Shown: positions 7,767 to 15,572 of the stretch, piece by piece
How the letters are laid out: every line of letters starts with the position of its first letter
How positions within the stretch are numbered: position 1 is the stretch's first letter
Origin: a virus
DNA: 26,584 nucleotides
IMG/VR virus record: IMGVR_UViG_3300027805_000074
Span: 1-26,584 of that record
Strand: one strand, 5' to 3'
Translations under genes and position numbers: made by a program
The notes under the pieces: model-generated
What the model saw: only the letters and a program-made list of their open reading frames with translations
The model's database searches: none
Told to the model about the DNA's origin: nothing

Positions 7767-10700
7767 TGGCAACCGTACTACAAGCAATATATCCCTCCAT
7801 AAAGGGCGGAACTTTCCGCGTCAATATCAATGATGGCAGTCCGGGAGGCACGGCCACGCAAATTGAATTAGCCGCCGGTGGGGCCCGCGTTCGATATAAT
7901 GGCGATGGAAAAAACCGGCTGAACCCAATCGTAGGAAGTAGTTGCGATATTGATGTAGTAGTGACGGCTCTTACCGATTCCGTTATTCAAACATTTGCCA
8001 ATAATCTGATCAGCAGCGCGGAAGGGCGCTACACGGTGTCCGTTGAGTATAATGGTGGCACAGGGTACTCATTGTATTGGTGCGGATATGTGCTGCCGGA
8101 TTTGAGCGGGTTCGAGGATTTGGCGGATGCTTACACCTTCAAGATTACTGCTACCGACGGACTTGCCAGGCTGAAAGGCATTGATTATGCAGTTGGCTCC
8201 TTCCCGACGGCTACGCCTTACGGGAACGTTCCGGTATTAGAGCATGTATTGAATTGTTTGAAAAAAGACGGACTTTCGGCTATCTACTTTCCATCCGGCA
8301 TCTTCCTGCGCACGGTCGTAAACTGGGTTGATTCCACTATTGGCGCGCCGGCTGCCGGTAAAGACCCGTTGGCGCTCACGCGGGTATCCGGCGAGGTATT
8401 TTCGAAGCGTACCGGCGCAGATGCCGGGGATGTGTGGGAGTTCAAATCGTGCTATGAGGTGCTGGAAATTATCTGTCGTCACTGGTGTGCCAGGCTTATA
8501 TTTTCCGGCGGCTCCTATCGTTTTGAGCAGATCAACGAACGTTCGCTGGATAATTACCCGGAAAGGCGGTACAGCGCTGCTGGATCGCTTATTTCCAGTG
8601 TGATCAATGCGCAATCGGATAAGCTGATAAACAATTCGGCGATCGGACACAAAATTAGCACGGTGGTATTCAATTACCTTCCGGCGATCAAAAGGACGCT
8701 GGTACGCTACGATCACCGAACCAACAAAAACTACCTCGAGGGATTGGGGTACAAGTGGTTTAAGACCTCGGGGAACAACAACCCTACCTCCTTATCCAAT
8801 ATTGAATTTGATTCTACTACGTACTTTCGGATTTCCGGAAGGGTGTACTTCAACCTCAGCATTTCCGGCTACACTGATCCGTGGCGATATATTTTTCGCG
8901 CGGATATTGTACTGGATACGGGGCATCGGCTGCGCTCTTTTACCGATCCGGGTGTAGATGGGTCAGGCAATCCAATTAATATCATTATCAGGGAGCCGCA
9001 GGCGTGGGAGATCAGCAGCGTGTACTACGAGATCAGTACGGATTTTTTTTATGGCACTACGGCTACCACTTTTCTCGATTTTTCAATCGTTACACCTGTG
9101 CTGCCATCCGGGGTACAATCGTTGACAATTGACTTTGATACACTTGCCGGTGAAAAAAACACGGGCAATAATCAAGGGGTAACGGTAAATGACTGGCGTT
9201 TCAGCGACTTGGTTTTCATCATGCTGAAAACTGACGATGCGAACAATTACGAGTCCAACCGATATTATACGGTCAGTAATACGAACACTGGTAATAGTGA
9301 AGCGGTTGATTTCAACTCCTTGTTTGGGCATGCTGTGAAGCCTTGGACGCCCGTGAAATTGCAGACCAGCGCAAACGGATCGGCGTGGACTGATACAACG
9401 GCCACCTGGCGCCAAGGGACTGACGCGACTAACTTTGAGTTTGGGAACCTGATTGCCGCTGAAATACTCTCCGGGCAGGATAAACCCTTGCGCCTGCTGG
9501 ATGGTCGAATAGCCGGCAGTAATATCTTTCCGCATTCGCGGATCGTGACAACAGATAACATTGGCTACCTGTTGATGCAGGCCGAATTTGAGACACAGAC
9601 GGGCGTGGCTACCGGCACCTGGTATGCGGCCGGAGTGAACCGCGGCCATAATTCGGGGCCGATTGTGCGCGTGCCAGACCCAACAACTTATCCTACGACT
9701 GCACCAGGCGGCGGTGGATCATCCGGACAATTTCAGACCGAAAGCAATGTGAAAGGCACGCCCGGCGGGCTGGCAGAACTGGGACTGGCAACGCAAGCCA
9801 CCAATTATCTTTCTGGAGCAGTTACTTCCGGTGTAGTGACCTCTATTCCGCTGAAATTCGGCGTGAAGGCTAATGCCTACCTTGCCGGTGATGATATATT
9901 TCTGGTCAATCCCCAAAACGGGCGAATTGAAGGATTTACTGTGTCGGCCACCGCCAACGCCGGGGATACATCGCTATCAGTTACCAGCAAGACTATTGAT
10001 TACGATTTCCCAAAAGATGCCTACGTTTTGTATTCTGTTCTCAACAAGTACACGGGGGAAGGGGGTGACGGCATGAATCTGCCGGATGGTTTGCTGGGAC
10101 AAATATTGCGGCATAATGGAGATGAATGGGCGCCATACTCTGGTACAACGGATGGACATGTACTGACATGGGATGCGGTAAATGGCTGGCAGGCGGAACC
10201 TATTCCTTCGGCGTCTGGTGGCACCGTTACAAGTGTAGGGCTTGCGATGCCGAGTTTGTTCAGCGTAACCGGCTCACCGGTGACTTCTTCAGGTACGCTG
10301 ACTGCGGCGCTGGTGACGCAATTGGCCAACCTTGTATTTGCCGGGCCGACATCTGGCGGCGGCGATGTGCCGACGTTCCGGCTATTGGTCGCCGGCGACA
10401 TCCCGAACCTCGATACCGCAAAGTTGACTACCGGAACGTTGCCAACGGCCCGGGGCGGCACGGGGCTGAACACGATCGGCACGGCATTGCAGGTGCTGCG
10501 CGTGAATGCAGGCGGCACGGCGCTGGAGTATGCCACTATCAGCACCGGTGGCGTTACAAGTGTAGGGCTTGCGATGCCGAGTTTGTTCAGCGTAAGCGGC
10601 TCACCGGTGACTTCTTCAGGTACGCTGACTGCGGCGCTGGTGACGCAATTGGCCAACCTTGTATTTGCCGGGCCGACATCTGGCGGCGGCGATGTGCCGA

Positions 10701-12055
10701 CGTTCCGGCTATTGGTCGCTGGCGACATACCGAACCTCGATACCGCAAAGTTGACTACCGGAACGTTGCCAACGGCCCGGGGCGGCACCGGGCTGAATAC
10801 GATCGGAGCTGCGACACAAGTGCTGCGCGTGAACCCTACCGGGACTGCACTGGAGTATTGGACGCCTAACGTTGGCACCGTAACAAGCGTTGGATTAACG
10901 GCTCCTGGCATATTCATTGTAACAGGTTCGCCGGTAACTGGATCAGGAACCCTTAATCTGAATCTGAATACAACGGCCACCAACTATGTGTTTGCCGGGC
11001 CTGCATCTGGTGGATCAGATATACCGCTATTCCGCTCTCTGGTACCGGCGGACATCCCGAACCTCGATACCGCAAAGTTGACTACCGGAACGTTGCCAAC
11101 GGCCCGGGGCGGCACGGGGCTTACAGGAATCGGCACGGCATTGCAGGTACTTCGGGTAAACTCAGGCGGCACCGGGCTGGAATATGCCACGATCAGCACC
11201 GGTGGCATTGGCGGCTCCATATCCAACACCCAAGTGGCATTCGGAACGGCCGCCAATACTATTGGAGGTAGTAGCAACCTGCTGTGGGATAATACCAACC
11301 TGTTCCTGCGTATAGGCAGCATTGCCACGCCATCAGCCAACCTGCAAATTGCACCGGTGGGGACGAGTGGTACGAAAGAGGTAATTAGAGCGCAAGGCAG
11401 TACATCTGGATTGATATACATGCTGCTATCCAATCAGTGGAATACATCGGGGGTCGGTAACACGCAGTTGCAATTAACTGTGGGCGGAGCAAACGGCGGT
11501 GATCCATATATTGTAATGAGTGTGTTGGGAATAATGTCTTGGTCGCTTGGAGTTGATAACAGCAACTTGGATGTTTTCAGGATTGCGCCTCAATCTAATC
11601 CATCTACCGGTACAAATGGCCTGACTATTACGAATGAGACGACTACAAAAATTGGCGTAAATAATACCGCGCCAGCGTTTGAGATTGACAATAACACCGG
11701 CAGAACACGATCGCTGGTGATGCTCAATACCAATAACCCGCCGACAGTGACGCTGGGGACGGGAGCAGGTACTGGTGCTACATTTCAGGTGACTGGAGGG
11801 AAAAATGGATTTTATATTTTTGTGACGACCGGTACGGCTCCCTCGGCGAATGCGCCAATCCTGAACGTAACTTATGGTGTAACCGGAGCGACAGCTTCTA
11901 ATCCTGTTTTTTGCGCAGCCACCACGCAGGCGGCTACGGACATCACGAAGGTATATGTAAGCGCCGCAAATGGTACGGGCTTGACATTCACCGCCAATGG
12001 AACTTTAGCGGCGTCCACGCAGTACGCGTGGCGCTGGAACGTAGAATATTTCTAA
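7766..12055 (+). CDS. Large tail tip / fibre protein (probable receptor-binding)
   Basis: Product of 1429 residues, directly after the tape measure gene with one shared base. No separate distal tail or tail-lysin gene is present, so this protein may combine tip and fibre functions (inference). Residues 1 to about 650 are beta-rich and look like a tail-tip scaffold. A Gly/Ser linker (PGGGGSSGQ near 650) leads to a region with NRGHNSG before it, then GEGGDGMNLPDGLLGQILRHNGDEW, a common fibre element. Residues 821-1147 are three 109-residue tandem repeats with the phage fibre motif LPTARGGTGL and GTVTSVGL. The last 280 residues are Thr/Gly-rich beta sequence without a recognisable chaperone cleavage motif. 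Confidence 0.85.
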   Translation: MATVLQAIYPSIKGGTFRVNINDGSPGGTATQIELAAGGARVRYNGDGKNRLNPIVGSSCDIDVVVTALTDSVIQTFANNLISSAEGRYTVSVEYNGGTGYSLYWCGYVLPDLSGFEDLADAYTFKITATDGLARLKGIDYAVGSFPTATPYGNVPVLEHVLNCLKKDGLSAIYFPSGIFLRTVVNWVDSTIGAPAAGKDPLALTRVSGEVFSKRTGADAGDVWEFKSCYEVLEIICRHWCARLIFSGGSYRFEQINERSLDNYPERRYSAAGSLISSVINAQSDKLINNSAIGHKISTVVFNYLPAIKRTLVRYDHRTNKNYLEGLGYKWFKTSGNNNPTSLSNIEFDSTTYFRISGRVYFNLSISGYTDPWRYIFRADIVLDTGHRLRSFTDPGVDGSGNPINIIIREPQAWEISSVYYEISTDFFYGTTATTFLDFSIVTPVLPSGVQSLTIDFDTLAGEKNTGNNQGVTVNDWRFSDLVFIMLKTDDANNYESNRYYTVSNTNTGNSEAVDFNSLFGHAVKPWTPVKLQTSANGSAWTDTTATWRQGTDATNFEFGNLIAAEILSGQDKPLRLLDGRIAGSNIFPHSRIVTTDNIGYLLMQAEFETQTGVATGTWYAAGVNRGHNSGPIVRVPDPTTYPTTAPGGGGSSGQFQTESNVKGTPGGLAELGLATQATNYLSGAVTSGVVTSIPLKFGVKANAYLAGDDIFLVNPQNGRIEGFTVSATANAGDTSLSVTSKTIDYDFPKDAYVLYSVLNKYTGEGGDGMNLPDGLLGQILRHNGDEWAPYSGTTDGHVLTWDAVNGWQAEPIPSASGGTVTSVGLAMPSLFSVTGSPVTSSGTLTAALVTQLANLVFAGPTSGGGDVPTFRLLVAGDIPNLDTAKLTTGTLPTARGGTGLNTIGTALQVLRVNAGGTALEYATISTGGVTSVGLAMPSLFSVSGSPVTSSGTLTAALVTQLANLVFAGPTSGGGDVPTFRLLVAGDIPNLDTAKLTTGTLPTARGGTGLNTIGAATQVLRVNPTGTALEYWTPNVGTVTSVGLTAPGIFIVTGSPVTGSGTLNLNLNTTATNYVFAGPASGGSDIPLFRSLVPADIPNLDTAKLTTGTLPTARGGTGLTGIGTALQVLRVNSGGTGLEYATISTGGIGGSISNTQVAFGTAANTIGGSSNLLWDNTNLFLRIGSIATPSANLQIAPVGTSGTKEVIRAQGSTSGLIYMLLSNQWNTSGVGNTQLQLTVGGANGGDPYIVMSVLGIMSWSLGVDNSNLDVFRIAPQSNPSTGTNGLTITNETTTKIGVNNTAPAFEIDNNTGRTRSLVMLNTNNPPTVTLGTGAGTGATFQVTGGKNGFYIFVTTGTAPSANAPILNVTYGVTGATASNPVFCAATTQAATDITKVYVSAANGTGLTFTANGTLAASTQYAWRWNVEYF
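10226..11206 (+). repeat. Three tandem 327-bp repeats in the fibre gene
   Basis: Unit starts are at 10226, 10553 and 10880, an exact 327-bp (109-codon) period. Units one and two differ at only a few positions until near their ends; unit three is diverged in its first half but again nearly identical around AACCTCGATACCGCAAAG. Each unit encodes VTSVGL...SPVT-x-SGTL...FAGP-x-SGG...DIPNLDTAKLTTGTLPTARGGTG. The pattern fits recent duplication and gene conversion. Confidence 0.95.
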
Positions 12056-12058
12056 TAT

Positions 12059-12382
12059 ATGATTACAGTATCAAGCGGCGCCAATGTGGTGCTTATGGAC
12101 ACAAGTACGATCGTGAATGCGATCAAATATTTTGAGCCAAAAATTGAAGTACAGGCCGTGATCAATAACAATCAGGGCGCAACACTTAACCTCATTGCTC
12201 GGGATGCCAATGATAATACCATGGGCCAACATACGCTGTATTTGGCCAAAAATGTGCTGAATGCTGAAACTATGACTGGCACGGGCGCTACGGCACAAGC
12301 GTACAGCTTGTTTGAAAAGGCGGCAGTGACCTATCTTCAAGGGCTATCCGGAAACAGCGGGATAACATTCACAATTAGTTAG
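12059..12382 (+). CDS. Small protein downstream of the fibre gene, unknown
   Basis: Product of 107 residues starting three bases after the fibre stop. It has no hydrophobic segment long enough for a membrane helix. Sequence such as MITVSSGANVVLMDTSTIVNAIKYFEPKIEVQ and a C-terminal GNSGITFTIS suggests a compact alpha/beta protein. By position it could be a fibre-associated or fibre assembly protein, but nothing in the sequence proves it. It ends just before a palindrome that may terminate the tail operon. Confidence 0.75.
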   Translation: MITVSSGANVVLMDTSTIVNAIKYFEPKIEVQAVINNNQGATLNLIARDANDNTMGQHTLYLAKNVLNAETMTGTGATAQAYSLFEKAAVTYLQGLSGNSGITFTIS

Positions 12383-12395
12383 CATTTTATGTGAA

Positions 12396-12411
12396 AAAAG
12401 GCGCGCCTTTT
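12396..12411 (+). terminator. Possible weak terminator after the tail genes
   Basis: A perfect 16-base palindrome AAAAGGCGCGCCTTTT lies 14 bases after the stop at 12382 and 18 before the next start. Folded, it is a short stem with a CGCG loop and a run of four T. It could slow or stop transcription between the tail and lysis genes, or act as a protein site. The stem is short, so confidence is low. Confidence 0.35.
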
Positions 12412-12428
12412 GCATTATAAGGGACAAA

Positions 12429-12740
12429 ATGGCGCTAATTTTGAACAAAAATTACTCATTCGGCATGGAGTTCCAGAAGTTGTTTCTTGAGTGGATCAGA
12501 AAGCAAGGAGGCACCGTTGTACTTCTTTCCCTGGCTATTATTGCCTTGTACCACGACTTCGTTGCGCGCACCAATGAAATGAAAATTACCATCGTTAATC
12601 AAGACAAAAAGATCGAAGCGCAGATTGATGAAATTCGGCGCTGCGAGATGGAGCGCACGCGGCTGGAATCTCGTGTGGAGTGGCTGGTGAATGAACTTTC
12701 AGCGCGATTTCCGAAGTTGAAAAGAATGCAACAGGAATGA
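12429..12740 (+). CDS. Membrane-anchored coiled-coil protein in the lysis block
   Basis: Product of 103 residues: a short N-terminal segment, one membrane helix near 26-45 (GGTVVLLSLAIIALYHDFVA), then a charged helical region to the end (MKITIVNQDKKIEAQIDEIRRCEMERTRLESRVEWL) with the heptad spacing of a coiled coil. One membrane anchor plus a coiled coil just before an endolysin is typical of a spanin-like or holin-accessory protein. The following gene overlaps its stop by four bases (ATGA). No family is recognised with certainty. Confidence 0.75.
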   Translation: MALILNKNYSFGMEFQKLFLEWIRKQGGTVVLLSLAIIALYHDFVARTNEMKITIVNQDKKIEAQIDEIRRCEMERTRLESRVEWLVNELSARFPKLKRMQQE

Positions 12741-12844
12741 AAATGATTGTAGCCAAAATTGTTTTTTGGATTTTTCTTGGCCCCTGCCTATTGTGCAGTT
12801 GGGCTGTAATGTGGGCTGCTAATAATATGGATGATGATGAATAA
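12737..12844 (+). CDS. 35-residue single-helix membrane protein
   Basis: This short frame starts in an ATGA overlap with the preceding gene and ends in TAA at 12844. It encodes MKMIVAKIVFWIFLGPCLLCSW followed by AVMWAANN and an acidic tail MDDDE. Most of it is one hydrophobic helix. Position between a coiled-coil membrane protein and the endolysin, and the coupled start, make it a credible lysis accessory peptide, perhaps a small holin or the partner of a spanin. A Cys inside a hydrophobic N-terminus hints at a lipoprotein, but no good lipobox is present. Confidence 0.5.
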   Translation: MKMIVAKIVFWIFLGPCLLCSWAVMWAANNMDDDE

Positions 12845-13067
12845 GGCTGTACAAGAGGTGCTATACGAAGCCATTGGTGAGGACGCTGCTGATAAGGCGA
12901 TTCATGCGCTTTACAAGGCGGCGGAGGCTATTCGTGATGAAAGGCCGAATATGCACGTGATTGTTGATATTAGCCACTTTGGCGAACTCACATGGGGAAA
13001 ACGGGTAATCGAGTTCACCAGGGCGCCGCATGATAAATTTGAATTTGAAGATGCCCCTGACGCTTAA
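12831..13067 (+). CDS. Small hypothetical protein before the endolysin
   Basis: Product of 78 residues; three consecutive ATG codons (12831, 12834, 12837) make the exact start uncertain. It overlaps the end of the small membrane gene and runs 38 bases into the endolysin frame. The sequence is soluble, with a helical first half (AVQEVLYEAIGEDAADKAIH) and strands near MHVIVDISHFGELTW. An acidic C-terminus (EFEDAPDA) ends it. No known family is recognised. Tight overlap on both sides supports its being a real member of the lysis operon. Confidence 0.6.
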   Translation: MMMNKAVQEVLYEAIGEDAADKAIHALYKAAEAIRDERPNMHVIVDISHFGELTWGKRVIEFTRAPHDKFEFEDAPDA

Positions 13068-13443
13068 ACTCCGATATTTCACGGATGCGGACTTCCGGAT
13101 GGACGGACACGATGTGTCTGAAAAAATGAATGCCGAGTTTCTTCGTAAGCTCGACGAATGCCGGCACCTTTCAGGTACGCCATTCGTCATAACCTCCGCA
13201 TTCAGATCCTCCGAGAAAAATAAACTGGTGGGTGGTGCTCCGGCATCCTTGCACTTGAAAGGCCGGGCGGTGGATATTATGTGTACCGACCCAGTGCTGC
13301 GTTACCGGATTGTGCAGGCTGCACAGTCGCTGGGCCTAACGGTTGGTGTGATGGAGCGCGGTCTGCACTTGGATGATCGGAAAGTACCGATTATGTTTCA
13401 CTACTATTCCAGAACTAAGGAAGCCACATCTCTGAACGAATAA
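13030..13443 (+). CDS. Endolysin, peptidase M15-type D,D- or L,D-peptidase
   Basis: Product of 137 residues (130 if the ATG at 13051 is used). The zinc peptidase M15A pattern is complete: SAFRSSEKN near 56-64, then the ligand motif S-L-H-L-K-G-R-A-V-D-I with H75 and D82, and G-L-H-L-D with H113 as the third ligand. Such enzymes cut peptide cross-links in peptidoglycan, and small single-domain forms are common phage endolysins. No signal peptide is visible, so a holin or similar export route would be needed. It closes the lysis block and the + strand late operon, and faces the minus-strand operon end. Confidence 0.9.
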   Translation: MINLNLKMPLTLKLRYFTDADFRMDGHDVSEKMNAEFLRKLDECRHLSGTPFVITSAFRSSEKNKLVGGAPASLHLKGRAVDIMCTDPVLRYRIVQAAQSLGLTVGVMERGLHLDDRKVPIMFHYYSRTKEATSLNE

Positions 13444-13447
13444 AAAA

Positions 13448-13473
13448 CCCCCGCTAATATGTATCAGCGGGGG
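13448..13473 (-). terminator. Rho-independent terminator of the minus-strand operon
   Basis: CCCCCGCT (13448-13455) pairs perfectly with AGCGGGGG (13466-13473) around a 10-base loop. Read on the minus strand the stem is followed by a run of T (complement of the A run at 13442-13447), the form of an intrinsic terminator. It also lies just after the endolysin stop, so it may work in both directions, but the + strand side lacks a T run. Confidence 0.8.
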
Positions 13474-13515
13474 AAACCAAATACCATTTTAACTACATCT
13501 TTGCTGCCTTACGCG

Positions 13516-13668
13516 TTACAAAGGTAGTTGTTGATTGCATTTTTTGCAATCAACTACCTGTTTTGGTGATGAAAAAATAAAAACCAAGTACACAAATGCG
13601 AATATTGCTATTGTGGTTATAATCAGGCGCTCGAAAAGTGATGTTTGATTTGTCTTTTTATTTTTCAT
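13516..13668 (-). CDS. 50-residue membrane protein with a CxxC motif
   Basis: This short minus-strand frame starts in an ATGA overlap with the stop of the 167-residue gene (stop 13667-13665, ATG 13668-13666). It encodes a basic N-terminus (MKNKKTNQTSLFERL), one membrane helix (IITTIAIFAFVYLVFIF) and a short tail with CKKC and NQQLPL. Positive residues before the helix suggest N-in topology. Coupling to the upstream gene and a sensible membrane protein design support it as real. It is the last gene of the operon. Its 3' end forms the large inverted repeat at 13522-13559. No family recognised. Confidence 0.6.
   Translation of the reverse strand: MKNKKTNQTSLFERLIITTIAIFAFVYLVFIFSSPKQVVDCKKCNQQLPL
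13522..13559. repeat. Strong imperfect hairpin at the end of the small membrane gene
   Basis: AGGTAGTT (13522-13529) pairs with AACTACCT (13552-13559) and GATTGCA (13533-13539) with TGCAATC (13545-13551), leaving a three-base bulge (13530-13532) and a loop of five T. All 15 pairs are Watson-Crick. It lies within the last codons of the 50-residue gene, upstream of the minus-strand terminator, and could stabilise the mRNA 3' end or assist termination. Confidence 0.7.
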
Positions 13669-14168
13669 TGTTGCACATTTACGGACACATTAATGACAGG
13701 ATTAATATTGACATTTGCCTGCTTATAACCCGGTACTGGATGTGGGTTCTTTGGCATCCAAGTAGGTTGTTGTTCACGGGGCTGGGACTTGCGCGGGTAA
13801 GTAAGCAAGCCGACGAAGGCCATCACGCCAGCGGTGATGGCAAGAGCGGTGGGATTAAAGGCAGTAGCAATCTCCCAAGCCAGAGCGCCGCCGGCTCCGA
13901 GTGATCCTAACTTGAGTAGTGTGATTGCGCCGGATTCGCGTGATACAGGCGAATATTGAGCCTGCGCCAACTGCTGTTGGCGAGCATACTCTTGGCGAAT
14001 CATCTCGCTGCGCTTGGCCTGCACGGATGCGTCTGGCTTTCGTTCGGATATTTCGAGCACGGGCGAACGTTGTGCTGGTTCCACCACTACGATTTCGACG
14101 TCCGTTGGAGCCAGTTGTTTAAAGTAATGTTCGCGTTGTGCGGAAGTAAGTGTTACGGCTTGTTTCAT
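13665..14168 (-). CDS. Membrane protein of the accessory operon, unknown
   Basis: Product of 167 residues from the ATG at 14168; a longer frame from 14237 would run back into the preceding gene and is less likely. Residues 1-75 are soluble and rich in Q, R and E (QRE, EYARQQQLAQAQ), followed by two hydrophobic segments near 81-100 (TLLKLGSLGAGGALAWEI) and 106-124 (PTALAITAGVMAFVGLLTY). The tail is Pro/Asn-rich and ends in an NVNINPVINVSVNVQQ strand-like segment. The gene lies 25 bases after the upstream stop and is coupled to the small membrane gene downstream. No recognised family. Confidence 0.7.
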   Translation of the reverse strand: MKQAVTLTSAQREHYFKQLAPTDVEIVVVEPAQRSPVLEISERKPDASVQAKRSEMIRQEYARQQQLAQAQYSPVSRESGAITLLKLGSLGAGGALAWEIATAFNPTALAITAGVMAFVGLLTYPRKSQPREQQPTWMPKNPHPVPGYKQANVNINPVINVSVNVQQ

Positions 14169-14193
14169 ATTTCGTTTTACTTTTGGATGAAAA

Positions 14194-14598
14194 CTAACTT
14201 GCTTTTTTTGCACCGGCAATGACTTCGAATGCCGCATCTGGTGCGGCCTTGTAGGCTGTGGCTGCTACCTGTTCCCTAGCTTCGAGCCATGCCTGCACCT
14301 GAAGCAGGACGTACATATCGAATGACTTGTTGATTGTCTGAAGGTCGCCCACCGGTGCGTAGTACGGGGTAGCGATAATCCGCACGTTGAAGGTATTACC
14401 GGAGGCTTCGAGCGCGCGCTGGATGCCTTCGATACGGGCGGAGAATCCGGTATCGAATGGGCTGTCAGGTAGGAGCAGAACCGGCATAGCGAGCCGGTTA
14501 AAATATAGTTGTCTGGCCGTTTCCTGACGGGTGCGCCATACGGCATGCCATAGAAAGGAAAATACAGTAATAAGAATGAGTACCCAGAATATTTGCAT
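14194..14598 (-). CDS. N-terminally membrane-anchored protein, unknown
   Basis: Product of 134 residues. The first 20 residues (MQIFWVLILITVFSFLWHAV) form a membrane anchor or uncleaved signal. The rest is soluble: TRQETARQLYFNRLAMPVLLL, then FNVRIIATPYYAPVGDLQT, and an Ala-rich C-terminal helix. The start codon touches the first copy of the TTGCGGT/ACCGCAA repeat cluster (ACCGCAA immediately followed by ATG on the coding strand), so translation or transcription could be controlled there. It is in the middle of the minus-strand operon. I do not recognise the family. Confidence 0.68.
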   Translation of the reverse strand: MQIFWVLILITVFSFLWHAVWRTRQETARQLYFNRLAMPVLLLPDSPFDTGFSARIEGIQRALEASGNTFNVRIIATPYYAPVGDLQTINKSFDMYVLLQVQAWLEAREQVAATAYKAAPDAAFEVIAGAKKAS

Positions 14599-14705
14599 TT
14601 GCGGTGTTATTTGCGGTGTAGTTGCGGGTTACTTGCGGTAATTTACCGCAACCACACCTGTTTAGTAATCAATCATTTGCGACCGCAACTGCGGTGACTT
14701 GCGGT
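14599..14705. repeat. Cluster of phased TTGCGGT elements
   Basis: TTGCGGT occurs on the + strand at 14599, 14611, 14633 and 14699, with near copies at 14622 (TTGCGGG) and 14689 (CTGCGGT), and the reverse complement ACCGCAA at 14645 and 14682. The first four are spaced 12, 11 and 11 bases, about one helical turn. They span the 70-bp gap upstream of the membrane-anchored gene and the last codons of the helix-turn-helix gene. An operator array or protein-binding RNA leader is the likely role. Confidence 0.8.
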
Positions 14706-15139
14706 AGGGCTGCATTGAATGCCCCTATTGCGCCCTCGATAGTCCGCTGCGACATGCCGACGGCCTTGGCAATGGCCGCCGATGACCGACCTTCGTACCA
14801 TAGTGGTTTTGCTTTTTCCGCGGCTCGCTTGGAGACGTTGCGACGCGCAAGTTCGCGCAGGTCGTCGTGTGTAAGGTAGGGCGTGCGACCGCTGGTGTCG
14901 GTACTGGTACCAGACTTAACCGGAGCTTCGTATGTGCGCTCGCCATCTGCCGGTTTCAGTTTTGTGGATAAGGCCACCGATGATGCGGTGGTTGCGACCA
15001 CCTCAAACTCAGAAGGCCGATCTTTTTGTTTTGGCGCTGATTTGGCGCCATGCCAAGCGGCTGGAGCGATAACGCCGTGCTTCTGCACGTCGAATGGCTC
15101 AAAACCCGCTATTTTGCAGAGAAAGTAAATGAAGTCCAT
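14669..15139 (-). CDS. Protein with C-terminal helix-turn-helix, probable DNA-binding regulator
   Basis: Product of 156 residues from the ATG at 15139; the longer frame upstream lies over the preceding gene. The N-terminus (MDFIYFLCKIAGFEPFDVQKHG) is followed by a low-complexity linker to about residue 90. Residues 90-145 are helical and contain a clear helix-turn-helix: WYEGRSSAAIAKAVGMSQRT near 114-133, with the A-x-x-x-G-x-S spacing. The last codons lie inside the TTGCGGT cluster, making it a candidate binder of its own locus (inference). It overlaps the upstream small gene by 41 bases. The middle is unlike known families. Confidence 0.7.
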   Translation of the reverse strand: MDFIYFLCKIAGFEPFDVQKHGVIAPAAWHGAKSAPKQKDRPSEFEVVATTASSVALSTKLKPADGERTYEAPVKSGTSTDTSGRTPYLTHDDLRELARRNVSKRAAEKAKPLWYEGRSSAAIAKAVGMSQRTIEGAIGAFNAALPQVTAVAVAND

Positions 15140-15362
15140 TATCTGGTCTTTGAATAAGTGTTTGTTCCCAATCGTATTGGATTGGATATTTTTGATGAAA
15201 TTCAAACATTTTTCCGTTTGAATCCCATTCCCTGTATTTTTTGTCCGGATATGGTTGGGCCTCAAACCAATAAGCACGACCATCATAGCCATTTATGGCG
15301 TAATAATTTGCCCATTTTGGGGCTTTTGACCAGTCAATTTTCGGCATGTTAGGCATGTTCAT
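15099..15362 (-). CDS. Small phage protein with WEQ-L-RP ending, paralogue A
   Basis: Product of 87 residues if started at 15362 (other ATGs at 15356 and 15344 are possible). It contains NYYAINGYDGRAYWFEAQPYP, an aromatic middle, and YDWEQTLIQRPDN. This matches the protein at 23887-24123 (NYAAVDKSGRAFWYRVKP and FDWEQSLQKRP). The general pattern, a small protein with A-x-D-x-x-G-x-A-x-W-Y and W-x-x-S/T-L-x-x-RP, is common in phages and has no assigned function. It overlaps its neighbours on both sides in the minus-strand operon. Confidence 0.72.
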   Translation of the reverse strand: MNMPNMPKIDWSKAPKWANYYAINGYDGRAYWFEAQPYPDKKYREWDSNGKMFEFHQKYPIQYDWEQTLIQRPDNGLHLLSLQNSGF

Positions 15363-15561
15363 TAGCGTGTAAAAGATTGATTGTAGCCAGCTCTTTCAAA
15401 GATTGCTCGGGCAAATTTCTCCAGTTGTTATATCCCACTGAATTGCCGATATTTTTATCCATTAACCATCGGCCAGTTGCCCGAACGTCAGGAAATTGCG
15501 AATCAGGGGGATAAAGAGTCTCAATGTGCTGGATTGCTTGTTCTTTTGTCATTTTTTCCAT
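15349..15561 (-). CDS. Small hypothetical phage protein
   Basis: Product of 70 residues from the ATG at 15561. It is soluble, with an N-terminal helix MTKEQAIQHIETLYPPDSQF, then PDVRATGRWLMDK, and VGYNNWRNLPEQSLKELATI. The string L-Y-P-P-D-S-Q and Y-N-N-W-R-x-L-P is one I associate with small proteins of unknown role in other phages. It starts 11 bases after the upstream membrane gene ends and its 3' end overlaps the next gene by 14 bases, so it is translated within the operon. Confidence 0.68.
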   Translation of the reverse strand: MEKMTKEQAIQHIETLYPPDSQFPDVRATGRWLMDKNIGNSVGYNNWRNLPEQSLKELATINLLHANEHA

Positions 15562-15572
15562 AGCGTGAAGTA

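Noticed and set aside
10126-10869. 247-residue + strand frame with repeats
   Set aside because: Another frame of the same fibre repeats; unusual Cys/Arg-rich composition and no initiation context.
10021-10983. 320-residue open frame on the minus strand
   Set aside because: It is antisense to the tandem repeats of the fibre gene; its own repeats just mirror them, and composition (Pro/Val-rich) is typical of a shadow frame.
7766-12382. Diversity-generating retroelement at the fibre gene
   Set aside because: No reverse transcriptase gene and no template/variable repeat pair with adenine-biased differences near the fibre end was seen.
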